Origin: Candidatus Jettenia sp.
GTDB lineage: Bacteria; Planctomycetota; Brocadiia; Brocadiales; Brocadiaceae
DNA length: 64,000 nt
Direction: 5' to 3'
Assembly (NCBI GenBank): GCA_021650895.1
Contig: CP091278.1
Coordinates: forward strand, 2,881,659-2,945,658
This document shows, one piece after another, positions 36,303-45,713 of the stretch (positions are counted from its first letter, which is position 1; each line of letters starts with the position of its first letter). A program made the translations under genes and the position numbers. The notes beneath the pieces are model-generated. The model was not told where the DNA came from and searched no databases. It saw only the letters and a program-made list of their open reading frames with translations.

Positions 36303-38782
36303 ATGTTTGATCGATTTACTGATCGTGCTAGAAAAGTCATGGCACTCGCACGCGAGGAAGCCAGACGATTCAATCACGAATATATTGGAACCGAGCATAT
36401 TTTGCTGGGGTTGGTGAAGGAAGGCAGTGGGGTTGCAGCCAATGTTTTGCAAAACCTCGATATAGAGCTGAAAAAAATACGTCTTGAAGTAGAAAAAATT
36501 GTGCAAAGCGGTTCAGACCTTGTTTCCGTAGGACAGTTACCCTTCACCCCGCGCGTAAAAAAGGTACTGGAATATGCTATGGAAGAAGCACGGGCATTAG
36601 GGCACAATTATATTGGGACAGAACATTTATTATTGGGATTGCTGAGAGAACAGGAAGGCGTTGCGGCACAGGTATTGTTAAATCTTGGCGTAAAACTTGA
36701 GGATGTACGGGAAGAGGTTATTGGATTGCTGGGCTCTGAAGCTGCTCAAGGGGGTGCTAATCAGGAGAAAGAAGAAAAGAAGGGGAAATCGAAAACCCCT
36801 GCTTTAGATTCTTTTGGGAGAGATCTTACACAACAGGCGAGAGAACATGAGCTTGACCCTGTTATTGGACGTCAGGATGTAATTGAACGTGTTATTCAAG
36901 TCTTATGCCGGCGCACAAAGAACAACCCTGTGTTGTTAGGTGAGGCTGGTGTTGGAAAGACAGCTATCGTTGAAGGTCTTGCACAGGCGGTTGTGCAGGG
37001 GAATATTCCTGAATTATTAAGAGATCGGCGGATTGTAGCCTTGGATCTTGCAATGATGGTCGCTGGTACGAAATACAGGGGCAATTCGAGGAACGTATTA
37101 AAGCGGTAATGTCTGAGGTAAAAAGGGCAAAAAATATCATCCTGTTTATTGACGAGCTGCATACTCTGGTAGGTGCAGGTGGCGCAGAAGGTGCAATTGA
37201 CGCATCCAATGTTTTAAAACCTGCATTATCACGGGGTGAAATCCAGTGTATTGGTGCTACTACGCTCGATGAATATAGAAAATATATTGAGAAAGATGGC
37301 GCCCTCGAAAGAAGGTTCCAAACGATCGTTGTTGAACCTCCTTCGAAGCTAGAAACCATTGAAATACTGAAAGGACTTCGCGACCGATATGAGGCTCATC
37401 ACAAAGTTCAAATTCTGGACGAGGCTTTAGAGTCTGCAGCAGAGTTATCAATTCGCTATATTACGGGAAGATACCTTCCTGATAAGGCTATTGATGTGAT
37501 TGATGAGGCATGCGCAAGGGTGAGGCTCAAAGCAACCACACAACCTCCTGATCTGAGGCATATTGAGGAAGAAATCAATAAACTGGAAAAAGATAAGGAC
37601 GAATCTGTAGCAATACAAGATTTTGAGAGAGCTGCCCGTTTACGGGATAAAGCGGATAAGCTGAAAAAGAAAAAAGAGTCTATTGAAAAGGAATGGCGAG
37701 AAACCCGCGCTGAGGTCGAGGGTGTTGTAAACAGTGAAATTGTAGCTGAAGTTGTTTCTAAGATGACAGGGATTCCTATTACCCGTATCGAATCTGCTGA
37801 AGCGAAGAGATTACTTCGTATGGAAGAAGAACTTCATAAGATGGTGATTAGTCAGGAAGAAGCAGTAAAAGCGATTGCCAAAGCGATACGTCGTTCTCGC
37901 GCAGGATTGAAAAACCCTAATCGTCCGGTAGCGTCTTTTATATTTGTAGGTCCATCCGGTGTAGGTAAGACTCACCTTGCAAGATCGCTGGCTAAATTCT
38001 TGTTTGGAGAAGAGGAAGCCCTTATTCAGATTGATATGTCTGAGTATATGGAAAAGCACAACATCTCACGATTAATTGGCGCCCCTCCAGGCTATATTGG
38101 CTATGAAGAGGGAGGTCAACTGACAGAGAAAATTCGCCGGCGTCCGTATGCCGTGGTATTGTTGGATGAGATTGAGAAGGCCCATCCTGATGTATTTAAT
38201 ATGCTCCTGCAGATTATGGAAGATGGGAAGTTAACTGATAGTTTCGGGCGGCATGTCGATTTCCGGAATGTAGTTATTATTATGACCTCAAATATCGGAG
38301 CGGATGTTATTAAGAATCAAGCATCTTTAGGTTTCAAAAAGGTAACGGATGAGCATACCTATGATACCATGAAAGAGCAACTCAAGAAAGAAGTTGATAA
38401 GCATTTCCGTCCGGAGTTCTTAAACCGGGTAGATAATATTATCGTCTTCAAACCGCTGAATAAGGAAAATTTGAAGAATATTATTGAGATTGAATTGAAA
38501 GGTGTTAAACAGAGACTGCAGAGTTTCAATATTGAAGTTACCTTGTCGGATGATGTGCTGGAATTTCTGATAGAGAAAGGATATAATCAAAATTACGGCG
38601 CGCGTCCACTGCGAAGAGCAATAGAAAGTTATTTAGAGGACCCGCTTTCAGAAGAGATATTACAGGGCAAGTTCGAGGGGAAGAGACATGTGAGGGCAAG
38701 GGTACATGAGGGCAAGCTTGTCTTTGATGAGGTGGCTGAAAAACCAGAGCCTGCATTAGCAAATGCTGAAAGTAATCTCTAA
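36303..38782 (+). CDS. clpC: ATP-dependent Clp protease ATP-binding subunit ClpC, interrupted by a one-base frameshift
   Basis: Two adjoining frames (36303-37109 and 37109-38782) make one ClpC of about 826 residues. Order: N-domain with two Clp-N repeats ([20 protein letters not shown]; second at about residue 84), first AAA+ domain with Walker [10 protein letters not shown] and Walker [14 protein letters not shown]-containing M-domain (about 410-470), second AAA+ domain with GPSGVGKTH and [11 protein letters not shown], and a D2 C-terminal domain. The break lies at GTKYRG, where the frame should continue [18 protein letters not shown]. The four-G run at 37078-37081 needs a fifth base. Given the intact remainder I favour a sequencing error. 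Third gene of the mcsA-mcsB-clpC operon. Confidence 0.9.
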
Positions 38783-38808
38783 ATGAAACAAAATAATTTG
38801 AAATAAAA

Positions 38809-38841
38809 AAAAGGGGAGAGTGAAAACTCTTCCCTTTTTTT
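38809..38841 (+). terminator. Rho-independent terminator after clpC
   Basis: An A tract, then AAGGGGAGAGT, GAAA loop, ACTCTTCCCTT and a run of T residues. One G-T wobble interrupts an otherwise complete stem. It lies 27 bases after the clpC stop and 45 before radA, closing the mcs operon. Confidence 0.85.
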
Positions 38842-38886
38842 ATTTCAGGATGTTGAGAGTAATTGTAATTATAGTATTGGTACTCT

Positions 38887-40248
38887 ATGTCAAAAACAGG
38901 CGTCGTTTATGTTTGCCAGCATTGTGGTTGGAAGAGTTTAAAATGGGTCGGGCGTTGTGGTGGTTGTGGGGAATGGGACTCGACCGTTGAAGAAATTCAG
39001 ACCCCCCATACCGGCTTACATTCTAAATCTGTCGCATTTAACCGTGAATTGCCACAACCTATAACAAGGGTGAAATCACTGGAGTGCCCGTGCATAGAGA
39101 CGGGAATGAAAGAATTTGACAGGATTTTGGGTGGTGGGATAATTGTTGGTTCCGCTGTGTTAATTGGTGGAACACCCGGTATTGGCAAATCTACACTTCT
39201 TTTACAAATATGTCAGAATATCAGCCAAAAAGGGTACACAACTCTTTATATTACTGGTGAAGAATCGGTAGCCCAAACTAAATTACGGGCTGAAAGGTTA
39301 TCCATCCTGTCAGATAATTTACTGGTTGTTGCAGAAACAAATCTTGATTTTATCCTGGAAAATATCCATAATACTCATCCGACTATGGTGGTGATCGATT
39401 CCATTCAAATGATCTATAAATCCCAACTCGATTCCTCTCCGGGAACGGTTGCACAAGTACGCCAATGTGCTAATGAGTTGATTTACACTGCCAAGTCCAC
39501 CGGGTCTGCTATTTTCCTGGTTGGGCATGTAACCAAACAAGGTATTATCGCTGGTCCTAAAGTTTTGGAACATATGGCAGATACGGTTTTATATTTTGAA
39601 GGAGAAAAATCCCAATGCTATCGTATTCTGAGAGTCGTTAAGAACAGGTTCGGTTCTACCGATGAAATCGGTATTTTCGAGATGAGAAAAAATGGATTGC
39701 AGCAAGTAGACAACCCGTCCGAAATATTTATTTCGCAAGGCAGGAGGATTAGCACCGGCTCGGCTATCATTCCTTGTATGGAAGGAACCAGGGCTTTACT
39801 GATTGAGATTCAGGCCCTCGTTGCAAGGGCAAATTTCGGTATGCCAGAAAGGAAAGTTAGTGGAGTAGATTATAACCGAGTATCTATGATCCTCGCTGTT
39901 CTTGAAAAACGGATAGAACTGAAGTTAGGAGGGCAGGATATTTTTGTAAATATCGTGGGAGGGGTTCAGATAGATGAGCCGGCAGCAGACCTCGGCATTG
40001 CTATGACGATTGCATCAAGTTTCAAAGAAAAGGTAATACCATCAGATATGGTAGTTATTGGAGAAGTAGGACTAGGTGGAGAAGTTCGTAATGTAAATCA
40101 AATTGAGATCCGGTTGAAAGAGGCACAAAGGCTCGGCTTTAAAAAAGCCGTTATTCCAAAGGATAATGTAAAGGGTATTGGGAAAGAATTTGGGATAGAA
40201 TTGATCGAGGTAAGTTATCTTTCCGAAGCTATAGAAATTATAGGATAG
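38887..40248 (+). CDS. radA: DNA repair protein RadA
   Basis: 453 residues. The N-terminal C4 zinc finger is CQHCGWKSLKWVGRCGGC. The RecA-like core has Walker A GGTPGIGKST (about residue 96) and Walker B MVVIDSIQMI, the RadA-specific KNRFGSTDEIGIFEM motif, and a C-terminal Lon-like domain (GVDYNRVSMILAVLEKR, VGGVQIDEPAADLGIA). RadA promotes branch migration of recombination intermediates as a DnaB-type motor. In Firmicutes radA also follows clpC, so the gene order is partly conserved, although a terminator lies between them here. The downstream gene begins 6 bases after the stop. Confidence 0.96.
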   Translation: MSKTGVVYVCQHCGWKSLKWVGRCGGCGEWDSTVEEIQTPHTGLHSKSVAFNRELPQPITRVKSLECPCIETGMKEFDRILGGGIIVGSAVLIGGTPGIGKSTLLLQICQNISQKGYTTLYITGEESVAQTKLRAERLSILSDNLLVVAETNLDFILENIHNTHPTMVVIDSIQMIYKSQLDSSPGTVAQVRQCANELIYTAKSTGSAIFLVGHVTKQGIIAGPKVLEHMADTVLYFEGEKSQCYRILRVVKNRFGSTDEIGIFEMRKNGLQQVDNPSEIFISQGRRISTGSAIIPCMEGTRALLIEIQALVARANFGMPERKVSGVDYNRVSMILAVLEKRIELKLGGQDIFVNIVGGVQIDEPAADLGIAMTIASSFKEKVIPSDMVVIGEVGLGGEVRNVNQIEIRLKEAQRLGFKKAVIPKDNVKGIGKEFGIELIEVSYLSEAIEIIG

Positions 40249-40254
40249 ATTATC

Positions 40255-41271
40255 GTGAAATATCAGAAATTAGAACAAAAAGGCTTGTTGGTAGGAATTA
40301 CATGGGTACTACTCTTATGTTTATCCTGGAGAATCCATGCAGACACTTACGAAAATGGCAGAATTACTGTAAAGCACGCAGAATTACCTGTTAAGAAAAA
40401 TGGTCAGCATATCCAGTTTGATCATCCCTATGAACTGACCGGAAATGTCGTTACCAATGCGTTATCGAATATTTCTTATGAAGAGAAGGGTTTTTTGAAA
40501 AAGAAAGGTAATTTAAAGGTTTTTCAAGATGACGAGATAAAGAAATTGGTCCCTTTGATTATTCAGGCGTTTTCCGTTGCCACGCCGAAACAGGCTATTA
40601 TCATTTCATCATATTCTGAACGTTTCATTTTGACAGATCAACAGAATTATTGTGTATTATTCATGACTGATAATATGTTAAATATCGTTTTTAGCCGGAT
40701 TCATATGTTTCAAAGCTATAGTGAATCTGTATCGTATGAAAAGAAGCACATAACAGGAGGAATTACAGGAGGAGAGAATCCTACCAGGATGAAACGGAAT
40801 CGCTTTTGGAAGGTAATCCCATCGGCTGGACAACGGCTTGAGCCAGACCATGAAAACTGGCTTCTCATAAATTTATCAGATGAAATATACCATCAACCCA
40901 TTGTGCCAAAGGCAAAAACCGTTGACGAAAAGATCAAGCAAGGTACATCTGATATTGATGCTCGCCTCAGAAAGTTGGAAGGAATGATGGGGAGTGGCGG
41001 TGTACATGACCAGCCAGATTCAACGATTCCCGAAAAAGAGGATAGTAAAAGTGAAGTAAAAAATAAACTTACCATTCTCCGTGAAATGGTCAGCGAGGGA
41101 ATTGTCTCAGAGGAAGATTATGATTACAAAAAGGCTAAATTGCTGAGAGAAGCGATGATTGATATGAGTATCAAAGATCAATTGAGAGAGATAAAAGAGC
41201 TAAAATCGGAAGGGTTAATTACCGAAGATGACTATAATGAAAAGAAGAAGGAGTTATTAGACCAGCTTTAA
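40255..41271 (+). CDS. Exported or anchored protein of unknown function with two C-terminal SHOCT-like motifs
   Basis: 338 residues from GTG 40255. The N-terminus has a signal or anchor segment (GLLVGITWVLLLCLSWRIHA, about residues 9-28). Residues 30-230 form a mixed region with no family I recognise. The C-terminus has two tandem SHOCT-like units, LREMVSEGIVSEEDYDYKKA and IKELKSEGLITEDDYNEKKK, each followed by the expected leucines. SHOCT motifs are short oligomerisation-type segments found at the ends of unrelated bacterial proteins; two in a row is less usual. It starts 6 bases after radA and is probably cotranscribed with it. Confidence 0.75.
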   Translation: MKYQKLEQKGLLVGITWVLLLCLSWRIHADTYENGRITVKHAELPVKKNGQHIQFDHPYELTGNVVTNALSNISYEEKGFLKKKGNLKVFQDDEIKKLVPLIIQAFSVATPKQAIIISSYSERFILTDQQNYCVLFMTDNMLNIVFSRIHMFQSYSESVSYEKKHITGGITGGENPTRMKRNRFWKVIPSAGQRLEPDHENWLLINLSDEIYHQPIVPKAKTVDEKIKQGTSDIDARLRKLEGMMGSGGVHDQPDSTIPEKEDSKSEVKNKLTILREMVSEGIVSEEDYDYKKAKLLREAMIDMSIKDQLREIKELKSEGLITEDDYNEKKKELLDQL

Positions 41272-41316
41272 TTGTCACGGAATAGAAGTATTTGCTGATC
41301 ATAAAAGGAGGATGCA

Positions 41317-41496
41317 ATGTTTAAGACATTTACATCTCAAGATGCAGTATTTTTGGCATTAATGACGAATGCACATATAAACATCAGACATTTATATCAA
41401 GCACAGGGGCATACCATTAGCGATGAGCAAGCATCTGAATTTGTTATGAAAATATACGAGAAATACCTTAATATGCCTGGTCTCTCATCCAAATAA
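41317..41496 (+). CDS. Small protein of unknown function (59 residues)
   Basis: An ATG at 41317 with a very strong AAAGGAGG ribosome site seven bases upstream opens a 59-residue frame ending TAA at 41494-41496. The product starts MFKTFTSQDAVFLALMTNAH and includes an amphipathic stretch (SDEQASEFVMKIYEKYL). It has no signal peptide, membrane helix or cysteine. I recognise no family. It lies 45 bases after the SHOCT-motif protein and 41 before the globin-coupled kinase. The ribosome site, the best in this part of the window, is the main evidence that it is translated. Confidence 0.65.
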   Translation: MFKTFTSQDAVFLALMTNAHINIRHLYQAQGHTISDEQASEFVMKIYEKYLNMPGLSSK

Positions 41497-41537
41497 TAGT
41501 ATCACCGCAGAATACTTCTAATTAAGTGAGATGTGAC

Positions 41538-43607
41538 ATGGAAGAACATATCATGCCTATTGATGATTTACATCTGAGTGAACAAGATCGTCAGACTCGT
41601 AAAGATTATTTAGATTTTACGGAGAGAGACGTAAATTTGCTCAAAGAATTAAAAGGACTTATCCATCATCATGTGGACGATATTGTAAATAAATTTTATA
41701 ATCATCTCTTCGGGTTTAAAGAAACACGGGTTTTTTTTGTTGACGAAGAGGTGATTAAGAAAGTCAAACGCACACAAAAGGAATATCTTCTCATGATAAC
41801 AGAAGGGATGTATGATGAGAAATATTTTGAACATCGATTAAAAGTTGGAAAGACGCATGATCGTATAAATCTATTTCCTTACTGGTATATTGGAGCATAT
41901 TGTTTATATCATCGAATCATCTTTCCGCTTATCATAGAAACGTATAAAGCTCAACCTGATAAAATGAGAGATTATATCCTGGCTCTGGATAAGATTATGA
42001 ACTTAGATATGCAATTGTCTATAGATACCTATATCCACAGCTATAATGCCGCATTACAGGAAAGGGTGCGGCTTACTGAAATACAAAATAGAAAGATTGA
42101 GGCTGCCAATAAGGCTAAGAGTGAGTTTCTGGCAAATATGTCCCATGAATTACGTACCCCGTTAAACGCAATTATTGGTTTTTCAGAGGTACTTCGTGAT
42201 GAACTATGCGGCGATCTGAATGAGGAGCAGATGGGATTTGTTAAGGATATACACAGCAGCGGTCAGCATCTCCTGCAAATGATTAACGATATCCTGGATC
42301 TTTCAAAGATAGAATCGGGTAAACTGGAACTGAAATATGAAGAATTTGAGATTGGTAAGGCTATGGAGGAAGTCCTGACCACACTAAAAGGGCTTGCTAA
42401 CAAGAAATCCCTAACCGTCGAGACCGTTATCCACAATCCTGCTGAACGTCTCTTTGCAGATCATGTAAAATTCAAACAGATTTTATATAATTTGCTTTCT
42501 AACGCTATTAAGTTTACTCCTGAAAAAGGAAAGATTATTATCCGTACTGATACCAGTAAAGATGAGAATGAAAAGGATTTTATCGATGTTAAGGTTACCG
42601 ATACTGGTATTGGGATCGCGCCTGAAGATTATTCTAAGATTTTCATTGAATTTAAACAGGTTGACAGCTCTGTATCGCGTAAATATGAGGGAACAGGACT
42701 GGGGCTTGCCCTCTCTAAGAGGCTTGTTGAATTGCATGGAGGCAAGATAGGGTTTGAGAGTAAGCTTGGTGTAGGAAGTACCTTTTATTTTGTTTTACCA
42801 AAAAATCCATTTGTACAGCCACGTAGTGTGAAAAAGGGCATTCCATTACAAGAAGGATCAGCAGATCGTGAGCTAGTGTTGGTTGTAGAAGATGACCCTA
42901 AAACCAGCGAGTTATTATGCATTTTTTTACATAATGCAGGATATCGGACAATCACTGCCTTTGATGGTGAAGATGCTTTGCAAAAGGCCAGGCAGTACAG
43001 GCCATTTGCTATTACTTTGGATGTAATGCTTCCCAAAAAAGATGGTTGGGAGGTGTTAAAAGAACTCAAAGAAGATAATGAAGTTAAAGATATTCCCGTC
43101 CTTGTCGTTTCAATTGTAGATGATAAAGATATTGGATTTGGGCTGGGTGCAACAGATTATCTGTGTAAACCGGTAAGCAGAAATGAGCTCCTATCTAAAC
43201 TAACCTCTTATGGATTACCTCCCGTTGTTAATAGTGCACATACCAGAGTATTGATTATTGATGATGAACCCAAATCAGTCGAATTGCTTACTACTCTCCT
43301 GGCTTCTGAGGGGTATGAGGTGCTAAAGGCCTATGGTGGGAAAGAAGGGATCGATAAGGTTTTTCAATGTAAGCCTGATTTGATTCTTCTGGACTTGTTA
43401 ATGCCGGAGATTAATGGATTTGATGTTATTGAAAAACTCAAGATCTCTCCGGAAACAAGTGCAATTCCCATTATTGTAATTACCGCCAAAGACTTAACGC
43501 AGGAAGATAAAGAAAAATTGAACCATTGTGTTTCACTCGTGGTTAGGAAGGGAACGTATTCCAGGGAGCGTTTCCTGAAGGATATTGCTGCTTTGCGAAA
43601 TCGCTGA
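41538..43607 (+). CDS. Globin-coupled hybrid sensor histidine kinase with two receiver domains
   Basis: 689 residues from ATG 41538; an in-frame GTG at 41526 would add four. The N-terminal 160 residues form a protoglobin-type heme domain: LDFTERDVNLLKELKGLI, then VGKTHDRINLFPYWYIGAY with H107 as likely proximal heme ligand. HisKA follows (H203 in NMSHELRTPLNAI), then HATPase (NLLSNAIKFTP, DTGIGI, GTGLGLALSKR) and two receiver domains, with phosphoacceptors in ITLDVMLPKKDG and LILLDLLMPEING. There is no membrane segment, so it senses a cytosolic gas such as O2, NO or CO. NO is an anammox intermediate, which makes it an attractive ligand, but that is inference. No DNA-binding output is adjacent. 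Confidence 0.92.
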   Translation: MEEHIMPIDDLHLSEQDRQTRKDYLDFTERDVNLLKELKGLIHHHVDDIVNKFYNHLFGFKETRVFFVDEEVIKKVKRTQKEYLLMITEGMYDEKYFEHRLKVGKTHDRINLFPYWYIGAYCLYHRIIFPLIIETYKAQPDKMRDYILALDKIMNLDMQLSIDTYIHSYNAALQERVRLTEIQNRKIEAANKAKSEFLANMSHELRTPLNAIIGFSEVLRDELCGDLNEEQMGFVKDIHSSGQHLLQMINDILDLSKIESGKLELKYEEFEIGKAMEEVLTTLKGLANKKSLTVETVIHNPAERLFADHVKFKQILYNLLSNAIKFTPEKGKIIIRTDTSKDENEKDFIDVKVTDTGIGIAPEDYSKIFIEFKQVDSSVSRKYEGTGLGLALSKRLVELHGGKIGFESKLGVGSTFYFVLPKNPFVQPRSVKKGIPLQEGSADRELVLVVEDDPKTSELLCIFLHNAGYRTITAFDGEDALQKARQYRPFAITLDVMLPKKDGWEVLKELKEDNEVKDIPVLVVSIVDDKDIGFGLGATDYLCKPVSRNELLSKLTSYGLPPVVNSAHTRVLIIDDEPKSVELLTTLLASEGYEVLKAYGGKEGIDKVFQCKPDLILLDLLMPEINGFDVIEKLKISPETSAIPIIVITAKDLTQEDKEKLNHCVSLVVRKGTYSRERFLKDIAALRNR

Positions 43608-44072
43608 GTATAATTCCTGGCTCATCATATCTATCTTCAACGTCTCAAAAATAACCATTCGTCTGGATAAGTTTTATAGAGTTGAAGAAGACAAAAGAAG
43701 GCTGAGAAAAAGCACAACTGGCATATGCAAATTATAACAAAGTTGCTGTTTGTAGTGATTAACTAAAGGTCTTAAAACAGCACATAATAGATCACAAAAA
43801 TTTTTTATTCTGTACTAACTTACAAAAAACAAATTACTTGAAACTAAAAAGAAAAACGGATACACTATTTTTGTAGATTTTATAAAAAGGGTCATCGGAT
43901 CGAATTACAAAATATCTACCATCTTCTATTTCTTTACTACGTATCTGGATTGGTAGAGAGATGCTTGAATAAAAAGAAATTTTGAAACTTTTATTTAGGA
44001 TAATTTGTTTTAAACTTTAAGTAAATGTACTTAATCCTTTGTAAAGAAGTACAAGATTAAAGGAGTATAAAA
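43608..44072. other. AT-rich gap with no gene seen
   Basis: 465 bases, strongly AT-rich. No open frame of note, no strong hairpin with a T tract and no member of the dispersed repeat families. A short AAGTA/TACTT dyad (about 44018-44031) lies upstream of the zinc-ribbon gene; its meaning is unclear. Confidence 0.5.
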
Positions 44073-44336
44073 ATGTCAGAACATTTTTCGAATAAAGAAG
44101 TCGGGGAAAAATATAAAGCCGTGATTTCTTCAACTAAATGCCCAAATTGTAATGGCGAAGCAATTTCTGTTATTGTTAAAGCAATGAAAGGGTCCACAAT
44201 GATAGGATGTTTTAGTTGTGGTTATAGCGATGTAATTATGTGGATTGAGAAACAGGTCATGGAAGCATTAAAGAATGCAAAGGTATTTAATCAAGTCTGG
44301 AAAGAAGGCCAGTCGATAGAAATAATTCTAAACTAG
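44073..44336 (+). CDS. Small zinc-ribbon-like protein of unknown function
   Basis: 87 residues. Two CxxC pairs, KCPNCNG and GCFSCGYSD, lie about 22 residues apart, the spacing of a zinc ribbon. A helical C-terminal part follows (DVIMWIEKQVMEALKNAKVF). There is no signal or membrane segment, so it is probably cytosolic. The ATG has an AAAGGAG ribosome site eight bases upstream. It is isolated: a 465-base gap precedes it and the convergent apt gene follows after 11 bases. I recognise no specific family; nucleic-acid or protein binding through the zinc site is only a guess. Confidence 0.75.
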   Translation: MSEHFSNKEVGEKYKAVISSTKCPNCNGEAISVIVKAMKGSTMIGCFSCGYSDVIMWIEKQVMEALKNAKVFNQVWKEGQSIEIILN

Positions 44337-44347
44337 CCAAAACACTC

Positions 44348-44863
44348 TTAGTATTTTATAAGTGAGAATATATCATACTTACTTAAGGCGTTTTTACCAT
44401 TAAGAAAGGTCAACTCAATTAAAAAGGCGCACCCTGCAACGGTGCCACCTAAAGATTCAACCATTTTACAGCAGGCAGCCATAGTTCCACCCGTTGCCAG
44501 CAAATCATCTACCATAAGTACCCGTTGACCTTTCTTAATGCCATCTTTATGCATCTCAAGCGTATCTTTTCCATATTCAAGATCATAACTCATACTAATT
44601 TTTTCATAAGGAAGTTTGCCTGGTTTTCTCACCGGTACGAATCCAGCACCAAGGTTAAATGCAACAGTAGGCGCCAAGATAAAGCCCCGTGCTTCCGCGC
44701 CAACTACAATGTCAATTTTCTTATCTTTATAATGATCGGAAATCATAGCAACAGTTTTTCTTAATCCCTTTGGGTCTTGAAACACGGGTGTAATATCTTT
44801 AAAGATAATGCCTTTTTTAGGAAAATCAGGTATATCACGGACCAACTGTTTTAAGTCGCACAT
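44348..44863 (-). CDS. apt: Adenine phosphoribosyltransferase
   Basis: 171 residues, the normal length. It salvages adenine with PRPP to give AMP. Family features: IPDFPKKGIIFKDITP near the N-terminus, VVGAEARGFILAPTVA, VRKPGKLPYEKISMSYDLEYG, and the PRPP-binding motif VLMVDDLLATGGTM. The gene starts 7 bases after the sigma-factor stop on the same strand, so it is the last member of a cmk-rpsA-sigma-apt run. The stop is just 11 bases from the convergent zinc-ribbon gene, leaving little room for a terminator. Confidence 0.95.
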   Translation of the reverse strand: MCDLKQLVRDIPDFPKKGIIFKDITPVFQDPKGLRKTVAMISDHYKDKKIDIVVGAEARGFILAPTVAFNLGAGFVPVRKPGKLPYEKISMSYDLEYGKDTLEMHKDGIKKGQRVLMVDDLLATGGTMAACCKMVESLGGTVAGCAFLIELTFLNGKNALSKYDIFSLIKY

Positions 44864-44870
44864 GTTTTCT

Positions 44871-45596
44871 TTACGCCTCTTTTGTCAATATATAATGTAA
44901 TTTTCTAATAGTTTCTTTCTCTATCTGCCGAACTCGCTCACGACTTATGTTCAATATCTTTCCGATTTCCTCCAGGGTTTTGGGTTTTCCATCTGCCAAT
45001 CCATATCGCATTTTTATTACCATAGCTTCCCGTTCGTCAATAACTTCAAGGAGCCTTTTTACTGCTTCCCTCTCATACGTTTCCTCAAGCTCATCTTCAG
45101 GAGGAGGCGTTTTTTTATCCGGTATGATACTGCTCAATGCCCAAATAAGATCAGAACCCGTGACACCTGCCGTATCCAGGGATCCTGTTGAGTGTATTGC
45201 TTGTTCAATCGATTGCACTTTTCCTGCGGTAATATCCATTTTTTCTGCAATCTCATACCGGCTGGGAGGCCTTTCAAGCCTGTCGAGTAAATCGGTAGAA
45301 GCAGACTTTAATTTGGATATTTTTTCAACCATATATGAGGGAATGCGAATGGTCTTTGCCTTATCAGTTAAGGCTCTCCGGACTGCCTGCTTGATCCACC
45401 ATGTTGCATAAGTACTGAATTTATATCCAGTCGATGGATCAAATCCCTCTACGGCACGAATTAACCCTACATTTCCTTCCTCGATCAGATCTAAGAAGGA
45501 AAGTCCCCGATTAACATATTCTTTTGCAATACTAACGACCAGCCGAAGATTAGATCGTATTAGCTTCTCCCGTGCCTTTACATCCCCCTCCTTCAC
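44871..45596 (-). CDS. Sigma70-family RNA polymerase sigma factor, start unresolved
   Basis: From GTG 45596 the product has 241 residues covering regions 2-4: [20 protein letters not shown], the -10 recognition helix [20 protein letters not shown], region 3, and the -35 helix-turn-helix [21 protein letters not shown]. It resembles RpoD/RpoS-type factors lacking region 1.1. The coding match continues upstream of the GTG for 39 codons: region 1.2 ([20 protein letters not shown]) is intact, back to the rpsA stop at 45714-45716, which is in the same frame. No ATG, GTG or TTG lies in those codons in frame; an ATG at 45700 is one base out of frame. Either a base is missing, or a rare start such as ATT (45689) is used. 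Confidence 0.88.
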   Translation of the reverse strand: MKEGDVKAREKLIRSNLRLVVSIAKEYVNRGLSFLDLIEEGNVGLIRAVEGFDPSTGYKFSTYATWWIKQAVRRALTDKAKTIRIPSYMVEKISKLKSASTDLLDRLERPPSRYEIAEKMDITAGKVQSIEQAIHSTGSLDTAGVTGSDLIWALSSIIPDKKTPPPEDELEETYEREAVKRLLEVIDEREAMVIKMRYGLADGKPKTLEEIGKILNISRERVRQIEKETIRKLHYILTKEA

Positions 45597-45713
45597 CTGT
45601 TTTGTTACTTCTTTCTCTTCTTCAGGAGATAATAGCGGAATTTTATTGATCTCTTTTAAATATGTTTGTAAAGCAGTCTCCGTATCAATATCTCCTTCAT
45701 TTGCGAGGTGGTA

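Noticed and set aside
37078-37112. Programmed ribosomal frameshifting in clpC
   Set aside because: The needed shift could occur at a G run, but ClpC is not known to use frameshifting, there is no clear stimulatory structure downstream, and a missing G is simpler. Reads would decide.
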